DNA of 48,813 nucleotides, taken from contig NZ_AWGD01000046.1 of the NCBI RefSeq assembly GCF_000495795.1, positions 1 through 48,813 of the forward strand. Direction: 5' to 3'. This DNA comes from Asticcacaulis sp. AC460 (GTDB taxonomy: Bacteria; Pseudomonadota; Alphaproteobacteria; Caulobacterales; Caulobacteraceae). The translations under genes were made by a program, and so were the position numbers. Below the pieces are notes generated by a model that worked only from the letters and a program-made list of their open reading frames with translations, ran no database searches and was not told the DNA's origin. Shown here piece after piece: positions 10,365 through 17,911 of this stretch; the first letter of the stretch is position 1, and every line of letters starts with the position of its first letter.

Positions 10365-10375
10365 GCGTTAAACGC
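10365..10375. promoter_or_regulatory. Candidate operator in the LysR/MFS divergent spacer
   Basis: The only obvious dyad in the 94-base spacer is GCGTT-A-AACGC, a perfect 5-bp inverted repeat around one base. It is flanked by T and A twelve bases apart, close to but not exactly the T-N11-A box of LysR proteins. Plausible as the regulator's site; short enough to be chance. Confidence 0.35.
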
Positions 10376-10436
10376 ACGAATACAATGCAAAGCATGCGTC
10401 TTCCGACATATGATGCGTGGCGCTAGGCTTCGCGCC

Positions 10437-11801
10437 ATGACAAAATCAAACCTTGCCCTCACCGGACTGGGACTTTCGGTCCTGGTCACCTCCCTGGCCA
10501 CCAGCACGGCCAGCATCGCCCTGCCGGTCCTGTCCCAGGCCTTCGCGGCGTCGTTTCAACACGTTCAGTGGGTGGTCCTGGCCTATCTGCTGGGCCTGAC
10601 CACGGTGATCATCGCGGCCGGCAAGCTGGGCGACCGCCTGGGGCGCCGCAAGCTGTTGCTGACCGGTATCGTCGTCTTCACCCTGGCTTCGGCCGCCTGT
10701 GCCGCCGCGCCGTCCCTGACCTTGCTGGTGACCGCTCGTGCCGTTCAGGGCGTGGGCGCGGCGGTGATGATGGCGCTCAGCCTGGCCTTTGTGGGCGACA
10801 TCGTCCCGAAGGCCAAGACCGGCAGCGCCATGGGCCTGCTGGGAACCCTGTCGGCCGTCGGCACGGCGCTCGGCCCATCGCTGGGCGGCATGTTGATCGC
10901 TGGTTTCGGCTGGCCCGCCATCTTCCTCATTCAGGTCCCGGTGGCCGTGATCGCCGGCGGGCTGGTCTGGCGCGGCGTGGCGGCCGATCGTCCGTCTACG
11001 GAGCAAGCCGGTTTTGACCTTGCCGGAACCATCGTCCTGGCCGTGACCCTGGCCGCCTATGCTTTGGGCGTGACCCAGGGCCAGGGCCGCTTGGGCGCCG
11101 TGAATCTGGCGTTGCTCATCTTCGCAGCCGCCGGATTGGCCTTGTTCGTACGCATCGAAACACGCGTGTCGTCACCCCTGGTGCAACTCGGCTTGTTCCG
11201 GTTGCCGGGTCTCAGCGCCGGTTTGGCGATGAACGCCCTGGTCGCCGCGGTGATGATGACGACTCTGGTCATTGGTCCCTTCTACCTCATCCACGCCCTT
11301 GGTCTGAAGGCTGCGACCACCGGTCTGGCCCTGTCCATCGGGCCGGTCGTCACGGCCCTGACCGGGATTCCGGCCGGTCGTCTGGCCGACCGCTACGGCG
11401 CCATGACCATGTCACGCATCGGCCTGGCGGTGATGGTCGCCGGCGCAGGGCTGATGGTGCTGCTGCCGGGACTGACCGGCTATCTGGCGCCGCTGGCGGT
11501 CCTGACGGTTGGATATGGCCTGTTCCAGGCCGCCAACACCACGGCCGTCATGACCTCGGCCGCAGCAGACAATCGCGGCGTCATGTCCGGTCTGGTCAAC
11601 CTGTCGCGTAATTTCGGCCTGGTCACCGGCGCGTCTGCCATGGGGGCGATCTTCGCTCTGGCCTCGGGTGGCGCTACCGGGCCGGACGCCGTATCGACCG
11701 GCCTGCGTGTCACCTTGGCGGTTGCCGTGGGTTTGATCTTAACGGCCCTTGCCTTATCATTATATCCCGCATCGAAGGACCTGACCCATGCCGCCGATTA
11801 A
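10437..11801 (+). CDS. MFS drug/metabolite exporter, DHA2-like
   Basis: A polytopic inner-membrane transporter of 454 residues, probably 14 transmembrane helices, resembling the DHA2 (EmrB/QacA) drug:H+ antiporters. Motif A is visible as GKLGDRLGRRK at residues 62-72. The following helix carries the Arg-containing ARAVQGVGAA segment, and motif C appears as G-T-A-L-G-P-S-L-G-G. The start is set at ATG 10437; upstream in-frame codons give an unlikely hydrophilic extension. Divergent from a LysR gene and overlapping the next gene by 14 bases, so the two are probably co-transcribed. The substrate is not predictable. Confidence 0.9.
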   Translation: MTKSNLALTGLGLSVLVTSLATSTASIALPVLSQAFAASFQHVQWVVLAYLLGLTTVIIAAGKLGDRLGRRKLLLTGIVVFTLASAACAAAPSLTLLVTARAVQGVGAAVMMALSLAFVGDIVPKAKTGSAMGLLGTLSAVGTALGPSLGGMLIAGFGWPAIFLIQVPVAVIAGGLVWRGVAADRPSTEQAGFDLAGTIVLAVTLAAYALGVTQGQGRLGAVNLALLIFAAAGLALFVRIETRVSSPLVQLGLFRLPGLSAGLAMNALVAAVMMTTLVIGPFYLIHALGLKAATTGLALSIGPVVTALTGIPAGRLADRYGAMTMSRIGLAVMVAGAGLMVLLPGLTGYLAPLAVLTVGYGLFQAANTTAVMTSAAADNRGVMSGLVNLSRNFGLVTGASAMGAIFALASGGATGPDAVSTGLRVTLAVAVGLILTALALSLYPASKDLTHAAD

Positions 11802-12624
11802 CCTGACCACGATTTTCCGGCGCGCGGATGGCCATTTTCGTCACGGATGGTGGGCTGCTGCCTTCCTGCTTATCCTCTTCGTCTGTCTGCTGCCCATTCT
11901 GCTGATTTCGGCGCACTATGGCTATACGATCGGCATCTGGGAACAGGCCGCCCTGCTGCTGGCCGTTACATGGCTGTGCCAGGTTCTGCGCCGGCAACCC
12001 TTCACCGAGGTGACCGGCCGGTTCGACGCAGCGTGGTGGCGGGACCTGGCCGTGGGTCTGGCGGCCGGCGCGGCCCTGATGGCCTTGCCGGCGCTGGTTT
12101 TGTTGCTGTGTGGCTGGGTGAGGTTCGAGCTTACGGCGATTGCGCCCGCCACATTTGCCATGGCAGTATTGACCATGCTGGGTGTTGCCATCGCGGAGGA
12201 ACTGTTGTTCCGCGGCTTCCTGTTTCAGCGCCTGATCGCTGGCGTGGGGGTGTGGCCGACTCAATTGATGATGGCTGGTCTGTTCCTGCTGACTCACCTC
12301 GGCAACAGCGGGCTACACGGCCCGGCAGCTCTTCTGGCTACGATCAACATCTTTCTGGCCGGGGTTCTGTTCGGGCAGGCGTGGTTGCGCACCCGGCGCC
12401 TGGCCCTGCCGATCGGCATCCACCTCGGCGCTAACGTGATGCAGGGAAATATCCTGGGTTTTGCGGTCAGCGGGACAGACAGCCAGAGTTGGTTGATCGC
12501 GCGGCTCGCGACGGCGCCGGACTGGCTGACGGGTGGTACGGTCGGCCTGGAAGGGTCGCTGCCGGGCCTGGTCTGCCTGTTGGGACTTCTGGCTGTCCTT
12601 TACCGAAGCCCCGCGGCAAAGTAG
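11788..12624 (+). CDS. CPBP-family intramembrane metalloprotease
   Basis: A 278-residue membrane protein of the CPBP (CAAX protease and bacteriocin-processing) family. Motif 1 is EELLFRG, with the paired glutamates at residues 137-138 and Arg 142. Motif 2 is the F-L-L-T-H-L segment. Motif 3 is the long helix starting NIFLAGVLFGQ and followed by P-I-G-I-H-L-G-A-N, supplying the last histidine and asparagine. Such proteins are glutamate proteases in the membrane; many bacterial members have unknown substrates. The start overlaps the exporter gene by 14 bases, indicating translational coupling. Confidence 0.9.
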   Translation: MPPINLTTIFRRADGHFRHGWWAAAFLLILFVCLLPILLISAHYGYTIGIWEQAALLLAVTWLCQVLRRQPFTEVTGRFDAAWWRDLAVGLAAGAALMALPALVLLLCGWVRFELTAIAPATFAMAVLTMLGVAIAEELLFRGFLFQRLIAGVGVWPTQLMMAGLFLLTHLGNSGLHGPAALLATINIFLAGVLFGQAWLRTRRLALPIGIHLGANVMQGNILGFAVSGTDSQSWLIARLATAPDWLTGGTVGLEGSLPGLVCLLGLLAVLYRSPAAK

Positions 12625-12717
12625 GTTTTTACAGGAATCCTCTCGCAAGCGTACGCCGCGTGCCGGCGAAAAGCCGAGCGTCCTGCGTTCCGCTTGGCGA
12701 TTCCGAGCGCGGCAGTT

Positions 12718-13197
12718 CTACGCGATTGCGACGATGGCGATTTCCGCGCTGTCCAGCCGGACGTCGTCGTCCACCGTCTTGCCCATCATCGCCTGGGCCA
12801 GGGGCGAAACATAGGAGATGCTGCCCTGTTTCGGATCGGCTTCATCCTCGCCGACGATGCAGAAGGTCTGCGTCCGGCCATCCGCGCGCTCGATCGTCAC
12901 CGTGCAGCCGAAAACAACGGCCTGCGGCGCGACCACCGGTTCAATCGGCTGGGCCGAAGCGAGGCGGGCCGTATAGTAACGCAGGTCGCGCGTCGCCCTT
13001 GCCATGGCGGTGCGGTCGTCGCTGACTTCGCCGGAAGACTGAGCGGCCGTATAGGCGGCTTTCGCCTGACTGAAGGCCACCTGCAATTGCGCCAGGCCCA
13101 GAGGCGTGACCAGGTTCGGATGCGGAGAAATTGGACGATCGGGCAGGTTGGCCGCGGCCGCCTCGTGGTCTTCGTCTTTGGTAAAGGCAACACTCAT
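12718..13197 (-). CDS. GreA/GreB-family transcript cleavage factor homologue
   Basis: A 159-residue protein with the Gre layout: an N-terminal helical region (about residues 1-80) that would enter the RNA polymerase secondary channel, then an FKBP-like C-terminal domain with V-V-F-G-C-T-V-T-I, V-G-E-D-E-A-D and I-S-Y-V-S-P-L-A-Q-A. The N-terminus (MSVAFTKDED, then DRPISPHPNLVTP) matches the GreA/B-like subfamily I recall from alphaproteobacteria, which fixes the start at 13197 rather than the upstream in-frame codon. Whether it rescues backtracked polymerase like GreA or has a specialised role is open. Divergent from the yaiI-type gene across only 43 bases. Confidence 0.85.
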   Translation of the reverse strand: MSVAFTKDEDHEAAAANLPDRPISPHPNLVTPLGLAQLQVAFSQAKAAYTAAQSSGEVSDDRTAMARATRDLRYYTARLASAQPIEPVVAPQAVVFGCTVTIERADGRTQTFCIVGEDEADPKQGSISYVSPLAQAMMGKTVDDDVRLDSAEIAIVAIA

Positions 13198-13240
13198 TTG
13201 CCATGCTATAGCAGCCGCCTTGGAAAAAGTCAGGACCCGG

Positions 13241-13705
13241 ATGACCATCACCGTTTATATCGACGCCGACGCCTGCCCGGTAAAAGACGAGACCTACAAG
13301 GTCGCCGCGCGCTACGGCCTGCCGGTCTTCGTGGTGTCGAACAGCTTCATCCAGATCCCCAAGTCGCCCCAGATCACCCGCATGATCGTCGATGCCGGCC
13401 CGGATATCGCCGATGACTGGATTGCCGATCATGTCGTTCCCGGCGATGTCGTCGTCACCAATGACATACCCCTGGCCGGGCGCGTGCTGGAAAAAAGCGG
13501 CCACGCCCTGGCGCCGAACGGCCGCGCCTTTACCCCCGACTCGATCGGCGCCGCCCTGGCCCAGCGCGCATTGATGGAACATATCCGCTCGACGGGTGAA
13601 ATCACCGGCGGGCCGGCGCCCTTTTCCGGCGCTGACCGGTCGCAATTCCTCCAAACCCTGGATCAGGTTATCGTGCGCGCGAAACGCCAGGCCGGGTTAA
13701 GATAG
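13241..13705 (+). CDS. YaiI/YqxD-family (UPF0178, DUF188) protein
   Basis: A 154-residue cytosolic protein with the hallmark N-terminus I-Y-I-D-A-D-A-C-P-V-K-(D/E), the central VVTNDIPLA and the late RAFTPDSIGAALAQRALM segment. The acidic residues resemble a PIN-like nuclease fold, but no function has been established that I know of. The start is the ATG just before ITVYIDADACP. Its end overlaps the convergent membrane-protein gene by nine bases. Confidence 0.93.
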   Translation: MTITVYIDADACPVKDETYKVAARYGLPVFVVSNSFIQIPKSPQITRMIVDAGPDIADDWIADHVVPGDVVVTNDIPLAGRVLEKSGHALAPNGRAFTPDSIGAALAQRALMEHIRSTGEITGGPAPFSGADRSQFLQTLDQVIVRAKRQAGLR

Positions 13706-14137
13706 CCGGCAATTCTCTGCCCGCCTGTGGCCGGCGACGCCTGCCGCCAGACAGGCCAGCAGGGCCCAACCGCCCCAAAAGCCGTTCGCCGTCGAATAGC
13801 TGTAGAGGCCGAACGCCGTGACCTGGTGCGCGATGTGGGTAAACACGGCATTGAGCATGCAGGCAGAAGCGAAGAAGGTCCATAATCGCCGCGACTTCAG
13901 GGTCAGGGCGATGAAGAGCAGCAGCACCGTGACATCGATGGCAACGATTTCTGCGCCCGGACCTTGGCCTCTCTTCGCCAGTATGCCCGTCACCACCCAT
14001 CCCATACCGATGAGGGCAGCACCCAGCCGTTCCGTGACGCCGCCGGAGCGGAATGCCCATGCGCAACACGCCGTCACGGCGACATAGCCGCCATAGATCC
14101 AGATGAGCCACAGCACATAAAGGAAGGTAATTTTCAC
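13697..14137 (-). CDS. Small membrane protein of unknown function
   Basis: A 146-residue protein with about four hydrophobic segments (near residues 5-28, 37-53, 64-82 and 118-138). I do not recognise the family. It starts ten bases after the stop of the membrane-anchored LuxR-type regulator on the same strand, so the two almost certainly form an operon and may work as a pair. Its last bases overlap the convergent yaiI-type gene. Confidence 0.75.
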   Translation of the reverse strand: MKITFLYVLWLIWIYGGYVAVTACCAWAFRSGGVTERLGAALIGMGWVVTGILAKRGQGPGAEIVAIDVTVLLLFIALTLKSRRLWTFFASACMLNAVFTHIAHQVTAFGLYSYSTANGFWGGWALLACLAAGVAGHRRAENCRLS

Positions 14138-14147
14138 GGCGTTGGGC

Positions 14148-14573
14148 TCAGTGGGTCTGTCCGGTGAGGCTCTGAATGGCCTGCATGGTGGTTATGCTGC
14201 CTGCCATCAGGAACAAGAAAGCGATGGCCAAGCCGATGGCCAGCACCACGATCAAACCGAGGGCCTGGACCGGGTGGAGTTGCTTCAGGCGCTGCGCCAG
14301 GTCCGGCGGGGTTGCGACCTTTTCCGGGACGGCAGTCACGGACGACAGGGGAGCGACCCCCTCCTGTTCGGTCAAAAGCCGCGCCGCCTGGCGATCGGTT
14401 GCAACGCCCAGCCGCTTACGGGCCGCGTCGATATGGGCCTTGACCGTATGCGGACTGATATTGAGCTGGCGCGCGATCTCCTTGCGCTCGAAATGCGCCG
14501 CCACCAACCGCAATATCTCTTTCTGGCGTGCCGACAAGGCCTCGACGCCGCCGTCCGTGTCGTTATCCGACAT
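14148..14573 (-). CDS. Membrane-anchored LuxR-type HTH regulator
   Basis: A 141-residue protein. Residues ~13-72 are a GerE/LuxR helix-turn-helix with LSARQKEILRL, FERKEIARQLNISPHTVKAH and IDAARKRLGV. There is no receiver or autoinducer domain. Instead a linker leads to a strongly hydrophobic segment (about residues 105-130, VQALGLIVVLAIGLAIAFLFL), so the DNA-binding domain would be tethered at the cytoplasmic face of the inner membrane. The start at 14573 is preceded by GGGGAG; a longer frame exists upstream without support. It is followed after ten bases by a small membrane protein gene, a possible signalling partner. Confidence 0.88.
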   Translation of the reverse strand: MSDNDTDGGVEALSARQKEILRLVAAHFERKEIARQLNISPHTVKAHIDAARKRLGVATDRQAARLLTEQEGVAPLSSVTAVPEKVATPPDLAQRLKQLHPVQALGLIVVLAIGLAIAFLFLMAGSITTMQAIQSLTGQTH

Positions 14574-14738
14574 TCGTATCTCCCCAGAGCTTGGGCGGGA
14601 GGTTAACGGGGTTTTTCGCGTCTGGCCACAGGCCTTTTGTGCCGGGCCCATTCGTGACAATCTTGGAACCGCTTCCGTCGCTTTCGGAAACGGCGGCTGC
14701 GGAAAATGCGATCTTTTACGTTTCTATAGATGGACCAT

Positions 14739-14760
14739 ATCGTCATTAAATGATACACGA
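14739..14760. promoter_or_regulatory. Nested dyad upstream of kduI, candidate operator
   Basis: ATCGT (14739) pairs with ACGAT (ending 14760), and inside lies TCATT-A-AATGA (14743-14753), in an AT-rich patch about 65 bases before the chosen kduI start. The position would suit an IclR/KdgR-type or GntR operator. No second copy was found by eye, so support is weak. Confidence 0.35.
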
Positions 14761-14824
14761 TCCAAAAGCTTATAAAACAACACATAACAGCCAGATCGAA
14801 GAGTTTGGGGTGGTAACGGGGACA

Positions 14825-15673
14825 ATGTACGACCGGGTTCTTTACGCTACGCATCCGGATTCGGTGCCGGCCGCCTCTCAGTGTGAGCTGCGCGACCGTT
14901 ATCTGATAAAGGATATCTTCCGTCCCGACGCCGTGATCCTGACCTATGTGCATCAGGAACGCCTGGTCGTCGGCGGCGCCGCGCCGGTGTCGCAGACCCT
15001 TCGTCTGCCGGTTCATGATGATCCCCCGTCGATGCAGGGCCAGCCGTTTCTGGCGCATCGCGAAATGGCCGTTGTAAATATCAGTACGGCAACCGGCCGT
15101 GTTACTGTCGATGGAACCGCCTACGACCTGGAACCCAATGACGCCGTCTATATTGGCAGCGGCGCTTACGACGTCGCCTTTGCCTCGCCCGATCCGTCGC
15201 ATCCGGCGCGCTTCTACCTGGCCTCGACCCCGGCCCACCGCACCTGTCCGACCCGACATATCGCCATCCGCGCCGCCCACCCCATCAAACGCGGTGCGCT
15301 GGAAACTGCCAATGCCCGCACCATCCACCAACTGGTCGTGCCGGGGGTCTGCGAATCCGCCCAGCTCCTGGTCGGCCTGACCATCCTGGAGCCCGGCTGC
15401 GTGTGGAACACCATGCCGCCGCACACCCACGACCGCCGGTCAGAGGTCTATTTCTATTTCGACGTCGAGCCCCAGTCACGGGTCTTCCACTTCATGGGCC
15501 GGCCGGAGCAGATGCGCCACATCGTGGCCAGCAACGAAGAGGCCGTGGTCTGTCCGCCCTGGTCGGTCCATACCGGGGTGGGCACGTCCAGCTACGCCTT
15601 CATCTGGGCCATGGGCGGGGAGAATCTCGACTATGACGACATGGACAATCTCGATATCTGTCAGCTGACATAA
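14825..15673 (+). CDS. kduI: 5-dehydro-4-deoxy-D-glucuronate isomerase (KduI)
   Basis: Cytosolic zinc isomerase converting 5-keto-4-deoxyuronate, formed spontaneously from unsaturated uronic acid, into 2,5-diketo-3-deoxygluconate. This is the entry step for pectin-derived uronates. The 282-residue length fits the family (278 in E. coli). The expected metal ligands are present as H200-x-H202, E207 (in PPHTHDRRSEVYFYF) and H249 (SVHTGVG), each shifted by exactly four from the E. coli positions as I recall them. The ATG at 14825 gives the usual N-terminus and has GGGG just before it; an earlier in-frame ATG at 14750 adds 25 atypical residues. First gene of a likely operon; the GH105 gene follows after 24 bases. 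Confidence 0.95.
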   Translation: MYDRVLYATHPDSVPAASQCELRDRYLIKDIFRPDAVILTYVHQERLVVGGAAPVSQTLRLPVHDDPPSMQGQPFLAHREMAVVNISTATGRVTVDGTAYDLEPNDAVYIGSGAYDVAFASPDPSHPARFYLASTPAHRTCPTRHIAIRAAHPIKRGALETANARTIHQLVVPGVCESAQLLVGLTILEPGCVWNTMPPHTHDRRSEVYFYFDVEPQSRVFHFMGRPEQMRHIVASNEEAVVCPPWSVHTGVGTSSYAFIWAMGGENLDYDDMDNLDICQLT

Positions 15674-15697
15674 CCAGAAACTACAGGGACCTTACGC

Positions 15698-17779
15698 ATG
15701 AAAGCCCGGATTCTCGCTACCGTCGCCGCCGCTGCCCTGCTGGGCGCCGTACCGGCCGCCACCTTTGCCGCTCCGCCCAAGCCCGCCGCGGCGGCACCCG
15801 ACGCCATCCCCTTCCGCTCGGCCGATGTCATGACCCTGGCCGAAAAGGTCGCCAACTACCAATTGGCCACCATGGCCGGCGGTTCCATCCCCAACAAGGC
15901 TTCGCCCGATACGCCGAACAAGACCGGCTGGGTCCAGGGCGCCCTGTTTGTCGGCCTGACCGAGATGGCCGACCATTCGTCGAACCCGATCTACAAGGAA
16001 ACCATCCTGGCGCGCGGCGTCGCCAACAACTGGCAACTGGGACCGACACCTTACCATGCCGACGACCATGTTATCGGTCAGTCCTATCTGTGGGCATCGC
16101 AGAATGGCGCGGGACCGGACGCCATCGTACCGCTGAAGGCCCGCTTCGACTCCATCCTGGCCTTCCCGCCCCAGGTCGGCCTGGAACACCGCGAATATTC
16201 CGACCCGCGCGGCGTTGACTGCGACGAACGCTGGTGCTGGTCCGACGCCCTGTTCATGGCGCCGGCCGCCTGGCTGGAACTGTCCAAGGTGACGGGTGAT
16301 GCTAAATACGCTGACTATGCCAAGAAGGAATTCATCGCCACCACCGACTATCTCTACGACAAGGACGAACACCTCTATTATCGCGATTCGCGCTTCTTCC
16401 CGCGTCGCGGTCCCAATGGCGAAAAGGTCTTCTGGTCGCGCGGCGACGGCTGGGTGTTTGCCGGCCTGGCGCGGATGATCCCGCTGCTGCCCGAAGGTGA
16501 TCCCGGCCGCGTGCGCATGGAAACCGTCTTCAAGGAGATGGCCGCCAGCCTGAAAACCATCCAGAAGCCTGACGGCTACTGGTCGCCGTCCCTGCTGTCT
16601 GATCCGTCGAAATCGCTCCCCGAATCGAGTGGCACCGGTTTCTTCACCTACGGCTTTGCCTGGGGCATCAAGGCCGGCCTGCTGGATCAGAAGGAATACG
16701 AGCCGACCGTGCGCAAGGGCTGGACCGCCATGGTCCGCGCCGTGCACCCGAACGGCAAGCTGGGCTGGGTTCAGCCGGTCTCCGACCGTCCCGAAAGCGT
16801 CTCCTATGACGACACGCAATTCTACGGCGTCGGCGCCTTCCTGCTGGCGGCGACGGCCGTGGCCGATCTCGATCTGAAACCGGGCAAGGACCTGACCGTC
16901 CAGCGCGAAGTGGTCACCGTCCAGGCGGTGCTGAACGTCCAGGACGGCGGCCGGCTGGTCAACAATGTCATCACGGGCGGCGTCTTCCGGCCCGAGCGCG
17001 AATATACCGTGACGGCCGATCACTTCATCCACGACGGCCGCATCGCCTTCGAAGGCCTGGGCTGGGAAAACGACTTGGTCGCTTATCGCCTCTATCTCGA
17101 CGAACGCATGGCCATCGACATCTTCGGCAAGAAGACGCCGGGCCCGGTTCTGCAGACCATCGGTCAGGGCGTCGACAACTACCATGAGATGGCCCTGTGG
17201 GGCATGGACATCTTCAAGGTCGGCGAAACGGTCGGGATCGGCGGCATCGGCGTGCTGCGGGCCGGCAAGGCAACGCAACTGGGCAAGGCGGTGATCTCGG
17301 TCAAGGTACTGGAAAGCGGCTCCGGCCACGCCGTGTCGCAGGTGACCAATACGGGTTTCGACGGCGCGGCATCCAAACTGGTCACCACGCTGGACATCGG
17401 ACAGGGCTCGGCCCTGACCCGGGTCAAGGCTACCGCGACAGGTGCGACCCAGCCCCTGGTCACCGGCCTGATCAAGCATCCCGGCGTCACCGTACTGAAA
17501 GGCGAGGCCGGCGCCGGCGGCTGGGCCTATATCGCGTCATGGGGCAAACAGTCCCTGGCCGAGGACGATCTCGGCATCGCCGTCTTCTATAAGCCAGGCA
17601 GCGTTACCGGTACGGGGGACGATGACGCCACGGTCTATGTCACTTTCAAGGATCCGGCGGCGATCGACTACGCCTTCGGCATCGCCTGGACCCAGGACCA
17701 GCAGGGTGTGAAGTCGTTGGACGCGTTCAAATCGTGGCTGACCGCCCGCCAGGCCGAACTGGCCAAAAACAACAACTGA
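15698..17779 (+). CDS. GH105/GH88 unsaturated glycuronyl hydrolase fused to DUF4861
   Basis: A 693-residue exported protein (signal peptide about residues 1-24). Residues ~40-395 match the GH88/GH105 unsaturated glycuronyl hydrolases: YHADDHVIGQSYL, then C-W-S-D-A-L-F-M with candidate catalytic Asp 183, then WSRGDGWVFAGLARM and the DDTQFYGVGAFLLA helix. These enzymes remove the delta-4,5-unsaturated uronic acid left by lyases, for example from rhamnogalacturonan, feeding KduI. Residues ~400-690 look like a DUF4861 domain (NNVITGGVF, FEGLGWENDLVAYRLYLDER, NYHEMALWGMD). I recall DUF4861 beside pectin genes, but its activity is not known to me. A periplasmic location is inferred. Likely in an operon with kduI. 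Confidence 0.9.
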   Translation: MKARILATVAAAALLGAVPAATFAAPPKPAAAAPDAIPFRSADVMTLAEKVANYQLATMAGGSIPNKASPDTPNKTGWVQGALFVGLTEMADHSSNPIYKETILARGVANNWQLGPTPYHADDHVIGQSYLWASQNGAGPDAIVPLKARFDSILAFPPQVGLEHREYSDPRGVDCDERWCWSDALFMAPAAWLELSKVTGDAKYADYAKKEFIATTDYLYDKDEHLYYRDSRFFPRRGPNGEKVFWSRGDGWVFAGLARMIPLLPEGDPGRVRMETVFKEMAASLKTIQKPDGYWSPSLLSDPSKSLPESSGTGFFTYGFAWGIKAGLLDQKEYEPTVRKGWTAMVRAVHPNGKLGWVQPVSDRPESVSYDDTQFYGVGAFLLAATAVADLDLKPGKDLTVQREVVTVQAVLNVQDGGRLVNNVITGGVFRPEREYTVTADHFIHDGRIAFEGLGWENDLVAYRLYLDERMAIDIFGKKTPGPVLQTIGQGVDNYHEMALWGMDIFKVGETVGIGGIGVLRAGKATQLGKAVISVKVLESGSGHAVSQVTNTGFDGAASKLVTTLDIGQGSALTRVKATATGATQPLVTGLIKHPGVTVLKGEAGAGGWAYIASWGKQSLAEDDLGIAVFYKPGSVTGTGDDDATVYVTFKDPAAIDYAFGIAWTQDQQGVKSLDAFKSWLTARQAELAKNNN

Positions 17780-17795
17780 AGGATTCGCTTTTCTT

Positions 17796-17843
17796 CTCCC
17801 GCCCCGTTTACGGGGAGGGGGGACCGCGAAGCGGTGGGAGGGG
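17796..17843. repeat. Intergenic GC-rich palindromic repeat, copy 1
   Basis: Two hairpins, CCCCG-TTTA-CGGGG and CCGC-GAA-GCGG, lie inside outer arms CTCCC/GGGAG. The same GGGGACCGCGAAGCGGTGG core occurs in the element near 30024-30073, and related ones lie at 20431 and 33288. It separates the GH105 and DUF2264 genes and may act as an mRNA structure between them. Confidence 0.8.
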
Positions 17844-17911
17844 CTTTGCTGTCAGTGGAAAAGCCTCTTCCGTCTCATGTGATGTCGCACAAGAATAATA
17901 GGAAACCGACC

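Noticed and set aside
12625..12717. Terminator in the convergent spacer between the CPBP and Gre-type genes
   Set aside because: Only short GC-rich pairings and no T-run on either strand; not strong enough to call.
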